DNA of 12,447 nucleotides from an uncultured Desulfuromonas sp. (lineage in GTDB: Bacteria > Desulfobacterota > Desulfuromonadia > Desulfuromonadales > Trichloromonadaceae). Of the stretch, positions 6,282-12,438 are shown piece by piece. The stretch spans positions 1 to 12,447 of the forward strand of contig CALJLX010000129.1 of the NCBI GenBank assembly GCA_937982495.1, given 5' to 3'. Under the pieces are notes generated by a model. That model was given only the letters and a program-made list of their open reading frames with translations, ran no database searches and was not told the origin of the DNA. Position numbers and translations under genes: made by a program. How positions within the stretch are numbered: position 1 is the stretch's first letter; each line of letters opens with the position of its first letter.

Positions 6282-6998
6282 GTGCCGGTTTACCGTCTTT
6301 CCGAACAGCTTCTCTTCCCGTCGCCGGAGCTGGCCGAGCCCGGCGGGCTGCTCGCCGTCGGCGGCGATCTCTCCCCCCGCCGCCTGCTCCTGGCCTATTC
6401 CCTGGGCATCTTCCCTTGGTTCAGCGACGACGAGCCGCCCCTCTGGTGGTCCCCCGATCCCCGTTGCGTCATCTTCCCCGAGCGTATCCGCATTTCCCGC
6501 AGCCTCGCCAAGTGCCTGCGCCAGGGACGTTTTCGCGTCTCCTGCGACGAGGACTTCGCGGCGGTCGTGGACGGTTGCGCGGAGAGTCGACAGGGGCAAC
6601 CGGGGACCTGGATCACCGACGAAATGCGCCAAGCCTATCTGCGTCTGCATCGCCTGGGTTACGCCCATTCGCTGGAATGCTGGCGGGGGGATGAGCTGGT
6701 GGGGGGGCTGTACGGAGTGGTGCTGGGGCGCTGCTTCTTTGGGGAGTCGATGTTTCATCGGGCGCCGGATGCCTCCAAGACGGCGCTGGCGGTCTTGGCC
6801 CGGTGCCTGGCGAAAGCGGGTTGGCCGCTGATCGACTGCCAGTTGCCCAATCCCCATCTCTTGTCGTTGGGGGCGGTGGAGATCCCCCGCGCCGAATTTC
6901 GTCACTGGCTGGAGCGGGGCGGGGTCTTGCCGGGACTGGTTCCCCAGCCCGGTTTCGCCCCGGGAAGGTGGGTGCCGGAGGTTGGGAAGGGGGATTAG
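6282..6998 (+). CDS. aat: Leucyl/phenylalanyl-tRNA-protein transferase
   Basis: Aat transfers Leu or Phe from charged tRNA to proteins with N-terminal Arg or Lys and so makes N-degrons. The 238-residue product has the family blocks GIFPWF at 42-47, WWSPDPR at 55-61, GTWIT at 109-112 and nearby, HSLE at 129-132, GGLYGV at 141-146, FFGESMF at 152-158, SKTAL at 165-169 and IDCQ at 184-187, which contains catalytic-site residues known from E. coli Aat. The start is a GTG at 6282 with GGGAG eight bases upstream. It follows clpA by 49 bp on the same strand, so adaptor, unfoldase and degron-making enzyme are likely co-transcribed. Its stop codon overlaps the end of the convergent PilZ gene. Confidence 0.95.
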   Translation: MPVYRLSEQLLFPSPELAEPGGLLAVGGDLSPRRLLLAYSLGIFPWFSDDEPPLWWSPDPRCVIFPERIRISRSLAKCLRQGRFRVSCDEDFAAVVDGCAESRQGQPGTWITDEMRQAYLRLHRLGYAHSLECWRGDELVGGLYGVVLGRCFFGESMFHRAPDASKTALAVLARCLAKAGWPLIDCQLPNPHLLSLGAVEIPRAEFRHWLERGGVLPGLVPQPGFAPGRWVPEVGKGD

Positions 6999-7723
6999 AC
7001 CTCCAGCTCTTCTTTGGCCAGAGGATTTTTCTGCCGTTCGCGGATGAGGTTTTCCAGGCGCTTCAGGTCGGCGTCGAGGAGGGAAACGAAGCGCATGCCG
7101 CTGCTGAAGCGTTCCGGGCTTTCCGTCGGTTTGGTCCAGACCACTTCCGCCAGGGAGCAGATGGGCGGGCCCTGGCCGTAGTCGATCAGCACCAGACAGA
7201 GGTCGGCGACCTCCACCGGGCCCTTCATGTCGAAACGCACGCCGCCGCTGCCGAGATTGATCGCCCGGCGCGGGAAGGTGCCGAGCTTGCTCAGGTCGCC
7301 GCCGCCGTGGAGGATGCGGATGTTCTTTTCCCACTGGTCGCGGAAAGTGCGCAGGGTACCGCGCCCCTTGGTGTAGCGCAGCCCGGCTTGGAGGTCGACG
7401 CGGGGGGAGCCCCGGCGCTGGAAGACCTGCAGGTCGTCCCCCAGCTGAACGCGGATGACGTCCTTGTCGCGGCGCGCGGCGAAACGGCAGCTCAACTTGA
7501 GCCCGAGTCCGAAGGCTTCCGAGGTGAGGGTGAGGGGCATGTCGTCGGCGAAGGGATAGCTCTCTTCTTCGTGGCCGCCATAGGGCAGGAGCAGATCGAA
7601 ATGCCCCTTGCCCAATTCCTGCAGGTAGGTGGTCAGGGTTTCGGTGCGGCTGATGGCGCCGTCGCCGGGTGGGGCGGCGAGCAGAATTTTCTGCCCCGAT
7701 TTGAAATATTTTAAGTAGGACAT
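6995..7723 (-). CDS. PilZ-domain protein, probable cyclic di-GMP receptor
   Basis: The 242-residue product has an N-terminal beta-rich domain (about 1-98, YcgR-N-like in layout) and a C-terminal PilZ domain (about 100-225). The PilZ cyclic di-GMP signature is partly canonical: R104-x3-R108 within RRGSPR at 103-108, then NLGSGG at 156-161, where the usual form is D/N-x-S-x-x-G; here the third position is Gly and a Ser follows it. Binding is therefore likely but not certain. There is no signal peptide or membrane segment. It might couple cyclic di-GMP to motility or surface behaviour, but nothing nearby names a partner. The start is the ATG at 7723, with a poor ribosome site. It lies 60 bp after the cytochrome gene on the same strand. 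Confidence 0.85.
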   Translation of the reverse strand: MSYLKYFKSGQKILLAAPPGDGAISRTETLTTYLQELGKGHFDLLLPYGGHEEESYPFADDMPLTLTSEAFGLGLKLSCRFAARRDKDVIRVQLGDDLQVFQRRGSPRVDLQAGLRYTKGRGTLRTFRDQWEKNIRILHGGGDLSKLGTFPRRAINLGSGGVRFDMKGPVEVADLCLVLIDYGQGPPICSLAEVVWTKPTESPERFSSGMRFVSLLDADLKRLENLIRERQKNPLAKEELEV

Positions 7724-7783
7724 GCGTTTCGATCCGGCGGATCCGATACCGGGGGAGCCATGAGAGGAACCGCCGGTTCGGGT

Positions 7784-8098
7784 TTATTGGGCATGGCAGG
7801 CGTCGCAGTTGTCGGCGACGGTAAAGGCCTTGGTGCCGTTGTGGCAGGCGCCGCAGGATTTGCCTTCTTCCATGGCCTTCATGGTCGCTTCGGGGTTTTT
7901 GGTCGTGACGATATGAAAAAGGTCGTTGTGGCAACTCGGGCAGTTGTTGCCCAAAATCTCCAGATGTCGGTAATGACTGAACTCCACGTCGCCGGCGTCG
8001 GCGACCGTATAAAGAATTTTGTCTTTGATCCAGCGGGCCTGCGAGGAGAAAGGGGCCAGCAGGAGGAGAACCAGCGCCGGCAGCCAGAGGGCTTTCAT
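7784..8098 (-). CDS. Triheme c7-type cytochrome, single domain, exported
   Basis: The 104-residue product has a clear Sec signal peptide (MKALW, then a leucine-rich core to about residue 21) and three CxxCH heme sites: CPSCH at 53-57, CGACH at 82-86 and CDACH at 98-102. H42, H45 and H62 are candidate distal ligands. The spacing and the segments FSHYRHLEILG and GKSCGACHNGTKAF match the c7-type triheme domain common in Geobacter and relatives, where such proteins carry electrons in the periplasm. The start is the ATG at 8098, five bases after GGGAGG; a much longer frame upstream in this phase is only read-through across the ATPase gene. It has its own promoter. Redox partners cannot be inferred here. 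Confidence 0.93.
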   Translation of the reverse strand: MKALWLPALVLLLLAPFSSQARWIKDKILYTVADAGDVEFSHYRHLEILGNNCPSCHNDLFHIVTTKNPEATMKAMEEGKSCGACHNGTKAFTVADNCDACHAQ

Positions 8099-8130
8099 GG
8101 GGACCTCCCGAATGAATCGATTCCCTGTGA

Positions 8131-8159
8131 AGTATAGGGGGATAATGGTCTCAGGCCAA
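8131..8159 (-). promoter_or_regulatory. Sigma-70-like promoter for the triheme cytochrome gene
   Basis: On the minus strand, TTGGCC (8159-8154), a 17-base spacer and TATACT (8136-8131, five of six matches to TATAAT). Transcription would begin near 8124, about 25 bases before the ATG. The cytochrome can thus be expressed apart from the upstream ATPase gene. Confidence 0.55.
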
Positions 8160-8178
8160 ATATTAATTTGCCGGGATT

Positions 8179-9096
8179 TCAGTTTTCTTGCGGGATTCCG
8201 GGTTGGTCTCGCAGCAGCAGGCGGCCGGTCAGGTCGTCGATGAACTGGCGGGCCACCCGCCCCGAGCGGGCGCCGCGCAGCATGGCCCATTCCAGGGCCT
8301 CGGCGGCGAGCTCGCCGTCGCCGAGGGGCAACTGCCGTCCGTTGGCCAGATGGCGGACGATCTCCAGATAGCTCTCCTGGGTGGTCGGATAGAAGCCGAG
8401 GGTGATGCCGAAGCGGTCGGAAAGGGAGATCTTCTCGGCGATCGCCTCTTCGGGATGAATCTCCTCGCCGCCGGTATTGTCGCTCAGTCGTTCCGGCATC
8501 AGATGGCGGCGGTTGCTGGTGGCGTAAATCAGCAGATTCTCCGGCCGCGCCTCGATCCCCCCTTCGAGCAGGGCTTTGAGTTCGCGGTAGTCGACTTCCG
8601 ATTCGTCGAAGGAAAGATCGTCGCAGAAGAGAATGAAGCGGTACGGATGGGGGCGCAGCAGTTCGGTGATGGCCGACAGCTGAAAGAGGTCTTCCTTGCG
8701 TACTTCGACCAGGCGCAGGCCGGCGCCGGCGAATTCGCCGAGCAACCCCTTGACCGCCGAGGACTTGCCGGTGCCCCGGGCGCCCCAGAGGAGCACATTG
8801 TTGGCCGGCAGGCGGTGAACGAACTGGCGGGTGTTTTGGCGCAGGCGGATCAGGACCGGGTCGATGCCGAGCAGGTCGGCGTGGTCGGGGAGATCGGGGT
8901 GGACGATGGGATGCAGATAGCCGTTCCCGTTCTCCTGTTGCCAGCGCCAGGCGATGATGCTTTCGAGCAGGGCCGGATCGAACTGGAATTCCGCCAGCTT
9001 GCGGGTCAGGTATTCCTCGCCGAGGTCCATCAGATGTTCCACGCGGTCGAGCAGGTAGCTCCAGTCGATATCGATGGAATTGGAATTGAAATTCAT
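8179..9096 (-). CDS. ATP-binding protein, DUF815-like AAA ATPase
   Basis: The 305-residue product looks like the DUF815 group of P-loop ATPases: Walker A GARGTGKS at 105-112, Walker B ILFCDD at 155-160, a sensor-1-like YATSNRRHLMPE at 191-202, and SDRFG at 226-230 with a candidate arginine finger R228. The N-terminal 100 residues are acidic and helical with no clear motif. No signal peptide or membrane segment is seen, so it is probably cytosolic. Function of this family is poorly known; members are widespread in proteobacteria. A purine-rich GAGGAAG stretch lies before the ATG at 9096. It is first of three minus-strand genes (ATPase, cytochrome, PilZ) and diverges from the RNA methyltransferase gene across 138 bp, in which I see no clear promoter. 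Confidence 0.85.
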   Translation of the reverse strand: MNFNSNSIDIDWSYLLDRVEHLMDLGEEYLTRKLAEFQFDPALLESIIAWRWQQENGNGYLHPIVHPDLPDHADLLGIDPVLIRLRQNTRQFVHRLPANNVLLWGARGTGKSSAVKGLLGEFAGAGLRLVEVRKEDLFQLSAITELLRPHPYRFILFCDDLSFDESEVDYRELKALLEGGIEARPENLLIYATSNRRHLMPERLSDNTGGEEIHPEEAIAEKISLSDRFGITLGFYPTTQESYLEIVRHLANGRQLPLGDGELAAEALEWAMLRGARSGRVARQFIDDLTGRLLLRDQPGIPQEN

Positions 9097-9234
9097 GGTG
9101 GCGACTTCCTCTTCGGATGGGATAGGATCTGACGGCCTTGGCCTGGAACCGTCGGCTCATGGTAGCAGATTCTCTCGCGTTTCTTAACCCACAATTCGGG
9201 GGGCGGCTGAAAACGGTCGTTTAAGGAGATCCTT

Positions 9235-10347
9235 TTGAAAAATACTAAAGAAGAGCTTTTTGCCGTTACCCCGCCGGGGCTGGAAGAGGTCTGCGCCGCC
9301 GAACTGGTCGCCCTCGGACTCGGCGACGCCCGAGCGGTGGCGGGAGGAGTGGAGTTTAGCGGCGGCCTGCGGGAGATCTATCTGGCCAACCTGCATTCCC
9401 GCGTCGCCGGCCGGATCCTGGTGCGCCTGGCCAGCTTCAAGGCCCGGGATTTCCCCGACCTCTATCGCAAGGCCTCGCGCCTGCCCTGGGGCCGTTTTCT
9501 CCGTCCCGATGCCGGTCTGCAAATCCGGGTCAGCTGTCGGCATTCGCGGCTCAATCACAGCGACCGCATCGCCGCTGTCCTCGGCGAAGCCGCCGACCGC
9601 GCCCTCGGCCGGGAGGCGGGGCCGCGCGGCGGCGCGGAACAGCTGGTTCTGGCCCGCTTCGAGGAGGATGTCTGTCAACTCTCCATCGATTCCTCCGGGG
9701 AACTGCTGCACCGCCGGGGCTATCGCGGTGAGACCGCCCAGGCCCCCTTGCGGGAGAACCTCGCCGCCGGGATTCTGCGGTTACTCGATTGGGACGGCTC
9801 GACGCCGCTGGTCGATCCGATGTGCGGCTCGGGTACTTTTCTCATCGAAGCCGCCTGGCTCGCCCGACGGCGGGCGGCGGGACTGGAAAGGCGCTTCGCC
9901 TGCATGGACTGGCCCGGCTTCCGGCTGGGGCTCTGGGAGGTTCTCACCGGTGAAGCGCGACGGGCCGAGCTGCCGGCGACCCCGATTCTGCGTGGCGGCG
10001 AGCGGGATGCGGCCAGTTTCGAAGCGGCGCGACGCAATGCCGCCCGCGCCGGAGTCGTCGACCTGCTCGATCTGCGCCGGGAAGAACTGACCGATGCCGT
10101 GGCCCCCGCCGGTTCGGGGCTGCTCCTCTGTAATCCCCCTTACGGCAAGCGGGTTGGAGGCGAAGAGGATTTGCGCCCGCTCTATCGCACCCTTGGGCGC
10201 ATCTATCGCGAGCGCTTTTTCGGTTGGCGTCTCGCTTTCCTCTGCCCGGACGATGCCCTGGCGGCGGCCGTCGACCTGCCACTGAAACGCCTCGCCCGGC
10301 TGCGCAACGGCGGCATTCCCATCTCGCTGTGGAGTTTCGAGGGTTAA
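9235..10347 (+). CDS. THUMP-domain class I SAM-dependent RNA methyltransferase (RlmL N-half/YpsC type)
   Basis: The start is a TTG at 9235, supported by AAGGAG at 9223-9228 with a six-base spacer; the 370-residue product then begins MKNTKEELFAVTPPGLE, a typical N-terminus of this family. A THUMP RNA-binding domain (about 45-155) precedes the methyltransferase domain, with DPMCGSGTF at 194-202 (SAM-binding region) and the N6/N2 catalytic-type motif NPPYGKR at 300-306. Relatives such as the first half of E. coli RlmL methylate a guanine of 23S rRNA; older annotations call them N6-adenine-specific DNA methylase, which is probably wrong. It has only one methyltransferase domain, so it is not a full RlmL. 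rpsU follows 110 bp downstream, which suits a role in ribosome maturation. The exact target base is not known from sequence. Confidence 0.9.
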   Translation: MKNTKEELFAVTPPGLEEVCAAELVALGLGDARAVAGGVEFSGGLREIYLANLHSRVAGRILVRLASFKARDFPDLYRKASRLPWGRFLRPDAGLQIRVSCRHSRLNHSDRIAAVLGEAADRALGREAGPRGGAEQLVLARFEEDVCQLSIDSSGELLHRRGYRGETAQAPLRENLAAGILRLLDWDGSTPLVDPMCGSGTFLIEAAWLARRRAAGLERRFACMDWPGFRLGLWEVLTGEARRAELPATPILRGGERDAASFEAARRNAARAGVVDLLDLRREELTDAVAPAGSGLLLCNPPYGKRVGGEEDLRPLYRTLGRIYRERFFGWRLAFLCPDDALAAAVDLPLKRLARLRNGGIPISLWSFEG

Positions 10348-10367
10348 GGCGGAACGGGATTATTTTG

Positions 10368-10396
10368 TTGCTTTCAACGAAAAATTAGGTTAGATT
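10368..10396 (+). promoter_or_regulatory. Possible promoter for rpsU
   Basis: TTGCTT at 10368-10373, a 17-base spacer and TAGATT at 10391-10396, in an AT-rich stretch between the methyltransferase stop and rpsU. The hexamers match only partly, but the local AT richness stands out. The predicted leader is about 55 bases and can form a 5-bp stem (CCGAT with ATCGG). Confidence 0.35.
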
Positions 10397-10457
10397 TTCG
10401 CCTTGTCCCGATTCGTGAGGATCGGACGATACGGTTCGGAAAGCGAGGTGATTGTCA

Positions 10458-10652
10458 GTGGAAATCCAGGTCGTCGACAACAACGTCGAGAAGGCCATCC
10501 GGGTGCTCAAGCGCAAGTTGCAGCAAGAGGGTCTCTTTCGTGAAATGAAGCAGCGCAAGTTTTACGAAAAACCCAGCGTCAAGCGCAAGCGCAAGGAGAA
10601 GGAGGCCCAGCGTCGTCTGCGCAAGAAAATGCGCCTGATGAAGCGCGACTAG
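10458..10652 (+). CDS. rpsU: Small ribosomal subunit protein S21
   Basis: S21 is the small basic protein of the 30S subunit near the anti-Shine-Dalgarno end of 16S rRNA. The start is the GTG at 10458, because GAGGTG at 10445-10450 lies seven bases before it; an in-frame TTG at 10452 would be only one base from that site. The 64-residue product begins MEIQVVDNNVEKAIRVLKRK, carries the family block REMKQRKFYEKPSVKRKRK at about 28-46, and ends in a run of Lys and Arg, as in other S21. It lies downstream of an RNA methyltransferase gene and is followed by a strong terminator, so it likely forms its own short unit or the end of that one. Confidence 0.93.
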   Translation: MEIQVVDNNVEKAIRVLKRKLQQEGLFREMKQRKFYEKPSVKRKRKEKEAQRRLRKKMRLMKRD

Positions 10653-10672
10653 CCTCGTCGCCATAGACGGTA

Positions 10673-10716
10673 ACGAAAAAACGGCCGATCCCGCAAGGGA
10701 CCGGCCGTTTTTTCGT
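10673..10716. terminator. Bidirectional intrinsic terminator between rpsU and gap
   Basis: A-tract and stem at 10673-10692 pair with 10697-10716 around a GCAA loop. The CGGCCG core stem is flanked by six A on the left and six T on the right, so a U-run follows the stem in both transcripts. The single A/C mismatch (10688/10701) becomes a G-U pair in the minus-strand RNA. It serves the convergent rpsU and GAPDH genes. Confidence 0.92.
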
Positions 10717-10731
10717 GGGGGCGAATCGCCA

Positions 10732-12177
10732 TCAGTTGGGCAGCGTCGGCAGTTCCAGGCCGGCGATTTTGTCGAGCAGGCGCACCACCTGGCAGCTGTA
10801 GCCGAATTCGTTGTCGTACCAGACGTAAAGAACCACGCGATTGCCCTCGACGATGGTCGCCAGCGAATCGACCACCCCGGCATAACGGCTGCCGACGAAG
10901 TCGCTGGAGACGACTTCCGGTGAGTTGGTGTAGTCGATTTGATTCTGCAAGGGGGAATCGAGGGAGACATCCCGCAGATATTTGTTCAGTTCGGCGACGG
11001 TGGTCGCTTTTTCCAGGGTCAGGTTGAGGATCGCCAGCGAGACGTTCGGAGTCGGCACGCGGATGGCGTTCCCGGTCAGTTTTCCGGCCAGTTCGGGCAG
11101 GGCCTTGGCCACGGCTTTGGCGGCGCCCGTTTCGGTGATAACCATGTTGAGCGGGGCGCTGCGCCCCCGCCGGGAACTCTCGTGGTAGTTGTCGATCAGG
11201 TTCTGGTCGTTGGTGTAGGAGTGGCAGGTTTCCACATGGCCGTGGACGATGCCGTACTGATCGTGCACCGCCTTGAGGGCCGGGACGATGGCGTTGGTGG
11301 TGCAGCTGGCCGCCGTGTAGATCCGTTCCTCGGCGGTGAGCAGTTCGTTGTTGATGCCGAAGACGACATTGGGCAGATCCCCCTTGCCGGGAGCGGTGAG
11401 AATGACCTTGTCGATCCCCTGGGCTTGCAGGTGGCGGCTCAGGCCGGCGCGGTCCCGCCATTTGCCGGTGTTATCCACCAATAGGGCGTTACGGATGCCG
11501 TACCGGGTATAGTCGATACTCTCCGGGGCGTCGGCGTAGATGATGCGGATCATGTTGCCGTTGGCGATGATGGCGTTTTCCGCCTCATCGATGCGGATGG
11601 TGCCGTTGAAATAGCCGTGTACCGAATCGCGGCGCAGCAGACTGGCGCGTTTGATGAGATCATCGGGTCCGCCCTTGCGCACCACGGCGGCGCGCAGGCG
11701 CAGCTTGTCGCCGCCGCCGGTCTGCTCGATGAGAATGCGCGCCAACAGGCGCCCGATGCGGCCAAACCCGTAAAGGACCACATCCCGCGGCTCGCTGAGC
11801 AGGGCTTTTTTGCCGGTATTGACCGCGGCCAGTTCCCGGCGCACGAAATCGTCGACGGACGTTCCCGCCGCCTGGGCCTGGTAACGCACGGTCAGTTTGC
11901 CGATGTCGACGCGCGCCGGAGCCAGATCGAGGCGGGTCATCGCTTCGAGAAGCGGCGCGGTGTCCCGCACCCAGAGCTCGGTTTCGAGAATCTGTCGAGC
12001 GAAACGGTGCGCCTTGAGGATGTCGATGGTCGAGCCGTGCACCAGCGAGCGGCCGTAGACCGTCGTGATCACGCCGTGGTTACGGTAGAGGCGGCCAACC
12101 AGGGGCACCATCGCTTCGGCGATTTCCTCGCGGCTTTTCCAGTCCTTGAAATAGGCTTCCTGTTTGTCGATCGGCAT
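10732..12177 (-). CDS. gap: Glyceraldehyde-3-phosphate dehydrogenase, long form
   Basis: The enzyme oxidises glyceraldehyde 3-phosphate with NAD(P) and phosphate in glycolysis, or runs in reverse in gluconeogenesis. The start is the ATG at 12177, five bases after GGGAG; a GTG at 12183 would overlap that site. Of 481 residues, about 130 precede the Rossmann motif GFGRIGR at 137-143, whereas standard GAPDH (about 330-340 residues) has it at the N-terminus. Catalytic C292 in ASCTTN at 290-295, H319 in CHSYTNDQN, and WYDNEFGYS at 453-461 are intact, so it should be active. The extension is helical and charged, with a VTTVYGRSLVHG-like stretch about 37-48. Similar long GAPDHs are known in proteobacteria. 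A promoter and leader hairpin lie upstream and a shared terminator downstream. Coenzyme choice is not clear. Confidence 0.92.
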   Translation of the reverse strand: MPIDKQEAYFKDWKSREEIAEAMVPLVGRLYRNHGVITTVYGRSLVHGSTIDILKAHRFARQILETELWVRDTAPLLEAMTRLDLAPARVDIGKLTVRYQAQAAGTSVDDFVRRELAAVNTGKKALLSEPRDVVLYGFGRIGRLLARILIEQTGGGDKLRLRAAVVRKGGPDDLIKRASLLRRDSVHGYFNGTIRIDEAENAIIANGNMIRIIYADAPESIDYTRYGIRNALLVDNTGKWRDRAGLSRHLQAQGIDKVILTAPGKGDLPNVVFGINNELLTAEERIYTAASCTTNAIVPALKAVHDQYGIVHGHVETCHSYTNDQNLIDNYHESSRRGRSAPLNMVITETGAAKAVAKALPELAGKLTGNAIRVPTPNVSLAILNLTLEKATTVAELNKYLRDVSLDSPLQNQIDYTNSPEVVSSDFVGSRYAGVVDSLATIVEGNRVVLYVWYDNEFGYSCQVVRLLDKIAGLELPTLPN

Positions 12178-12204
12178 GGGCACTCCCTTCGGGAAATATG
12201 TGGC

Positions 12205-12225
12205 CGGAGTCCCGGCGGGGCTCCG
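12205..12225 (-). promoter_or_regulatory. Hairpin in the gap leader
   Basis: Arms 12205-12213 and 12217-12225 form a 9-bp stem (one wobble-type position) with a 3-base loop. In the gap transcript it is preceded, not followed, by a run of six U, so it is not a terminator for gap. It lies about 15 bases before the ribosome site and could affect mRNA stability or translation. Confidence 0.4.
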
Positions 12226-12265
12226 AAAAAACAGCGATCCGCAATTTCGTCCTTCGTCTCTACGG

Positions 12266-12293
12266 ATTAATCCTACCTCGGGGCCTTTGTCAA
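12266..12293 (-). promoter_or_regulatory. Probable promoter of gap with palindromic elements
   Basis: On the minus strand a perfect TTGACA (12293-12288), a 16-base spacer and ATTAAT (12271-12266, four of six). The -10 lies inside the 10-bp palindrome GGATTAATCC (12264-12273), and the -35 lies inside an inverted repeat CCTT-4-AAGG (12284-12295). The overlap suggests control by a repressor, but no regulator is identifiable. Confidence 0.5.
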
Positions 12294-12305
12294 GGCAATT
12301 TCGGC

Positions 12306-12334
12306 TGGACTTGTCCGGGGTTGGCTGGTATTAA
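12306..12334 (+). promoter_or_regulatory. Possible extended -10 promoter for the right-edge gene
   Basis: TGGACT at 12306-12311, a 17-base spacer and TATTAA at 12329-12334 preceded by TG at 12326-12327. Transcription from here would give a leader of about 98 bases that includes the hairpin at 12355-12384. The hexamers match only four of six each. Confidence 0.35.
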
Positions 12335-12354
12335 TAACACTGTTTGGTCTTTTG

Positions 12355-12384
12355 CGGTGGCCGTCCCCATAAGGACGGCCACCG
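12355..12384 (+). promoter_or_regulatory. 12-bp perfect GC-rich hairpin upstream of the right-edge gene
   Basis: CGGTGGCCGTCC at 12355-12366 pairs perfectly with GGACGGCCACCG at 12373-12384 around the loop CCATAA. The plus-strand RNA continues GCGUGUUUCC, a poor U-tract, and the minus strand has none, so it is at best a weak terminator or attenuator. It may instead be a stable 5' leader structure. Confidence 0.5.
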
Positions 12385-12438
12385 GCGTGTTTCCTTCAAA
12401 TTCTTACTGGTCGCGACGGCGCGAGGAGGTCGATAGTC

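Noticed and set aside
7724..7783. Small hairpins between the cytochrome and PilZ genes as a terminator
   Set aside because: Only 5-bp stems (GAACC/GGTTC, GATCC/GGATC) without a U-run.
6162..7934. 590-residue minus-strand frame spanning aat and the PilZ gene
   Set aside because: Arg/Pro-rich out-of-frame shadow with no motif; two well-supported genes explain the region.
9070..9096. Repeated GAATT-like units at the ATPase start
   Set aside because: They encode the Asn/Ser-rich N-terminus in frame and are too short and few to call a repeat array.
8099..9160. Upstream extension of the cytochrome frame across the ATPase gene
   Set aside because: The extension is Arg/Pro-rich shadow sequence; the cytochrome has its own signal peptide, ribosome site and promoter at its ATG.
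9097..9234. Promoters in the 138-bp gap between the ATPase and methyltransferase genes
   Set aside because: No hexamer pair with acceptable match and spacing on either strand, though a promoter must exist near there or upstream.
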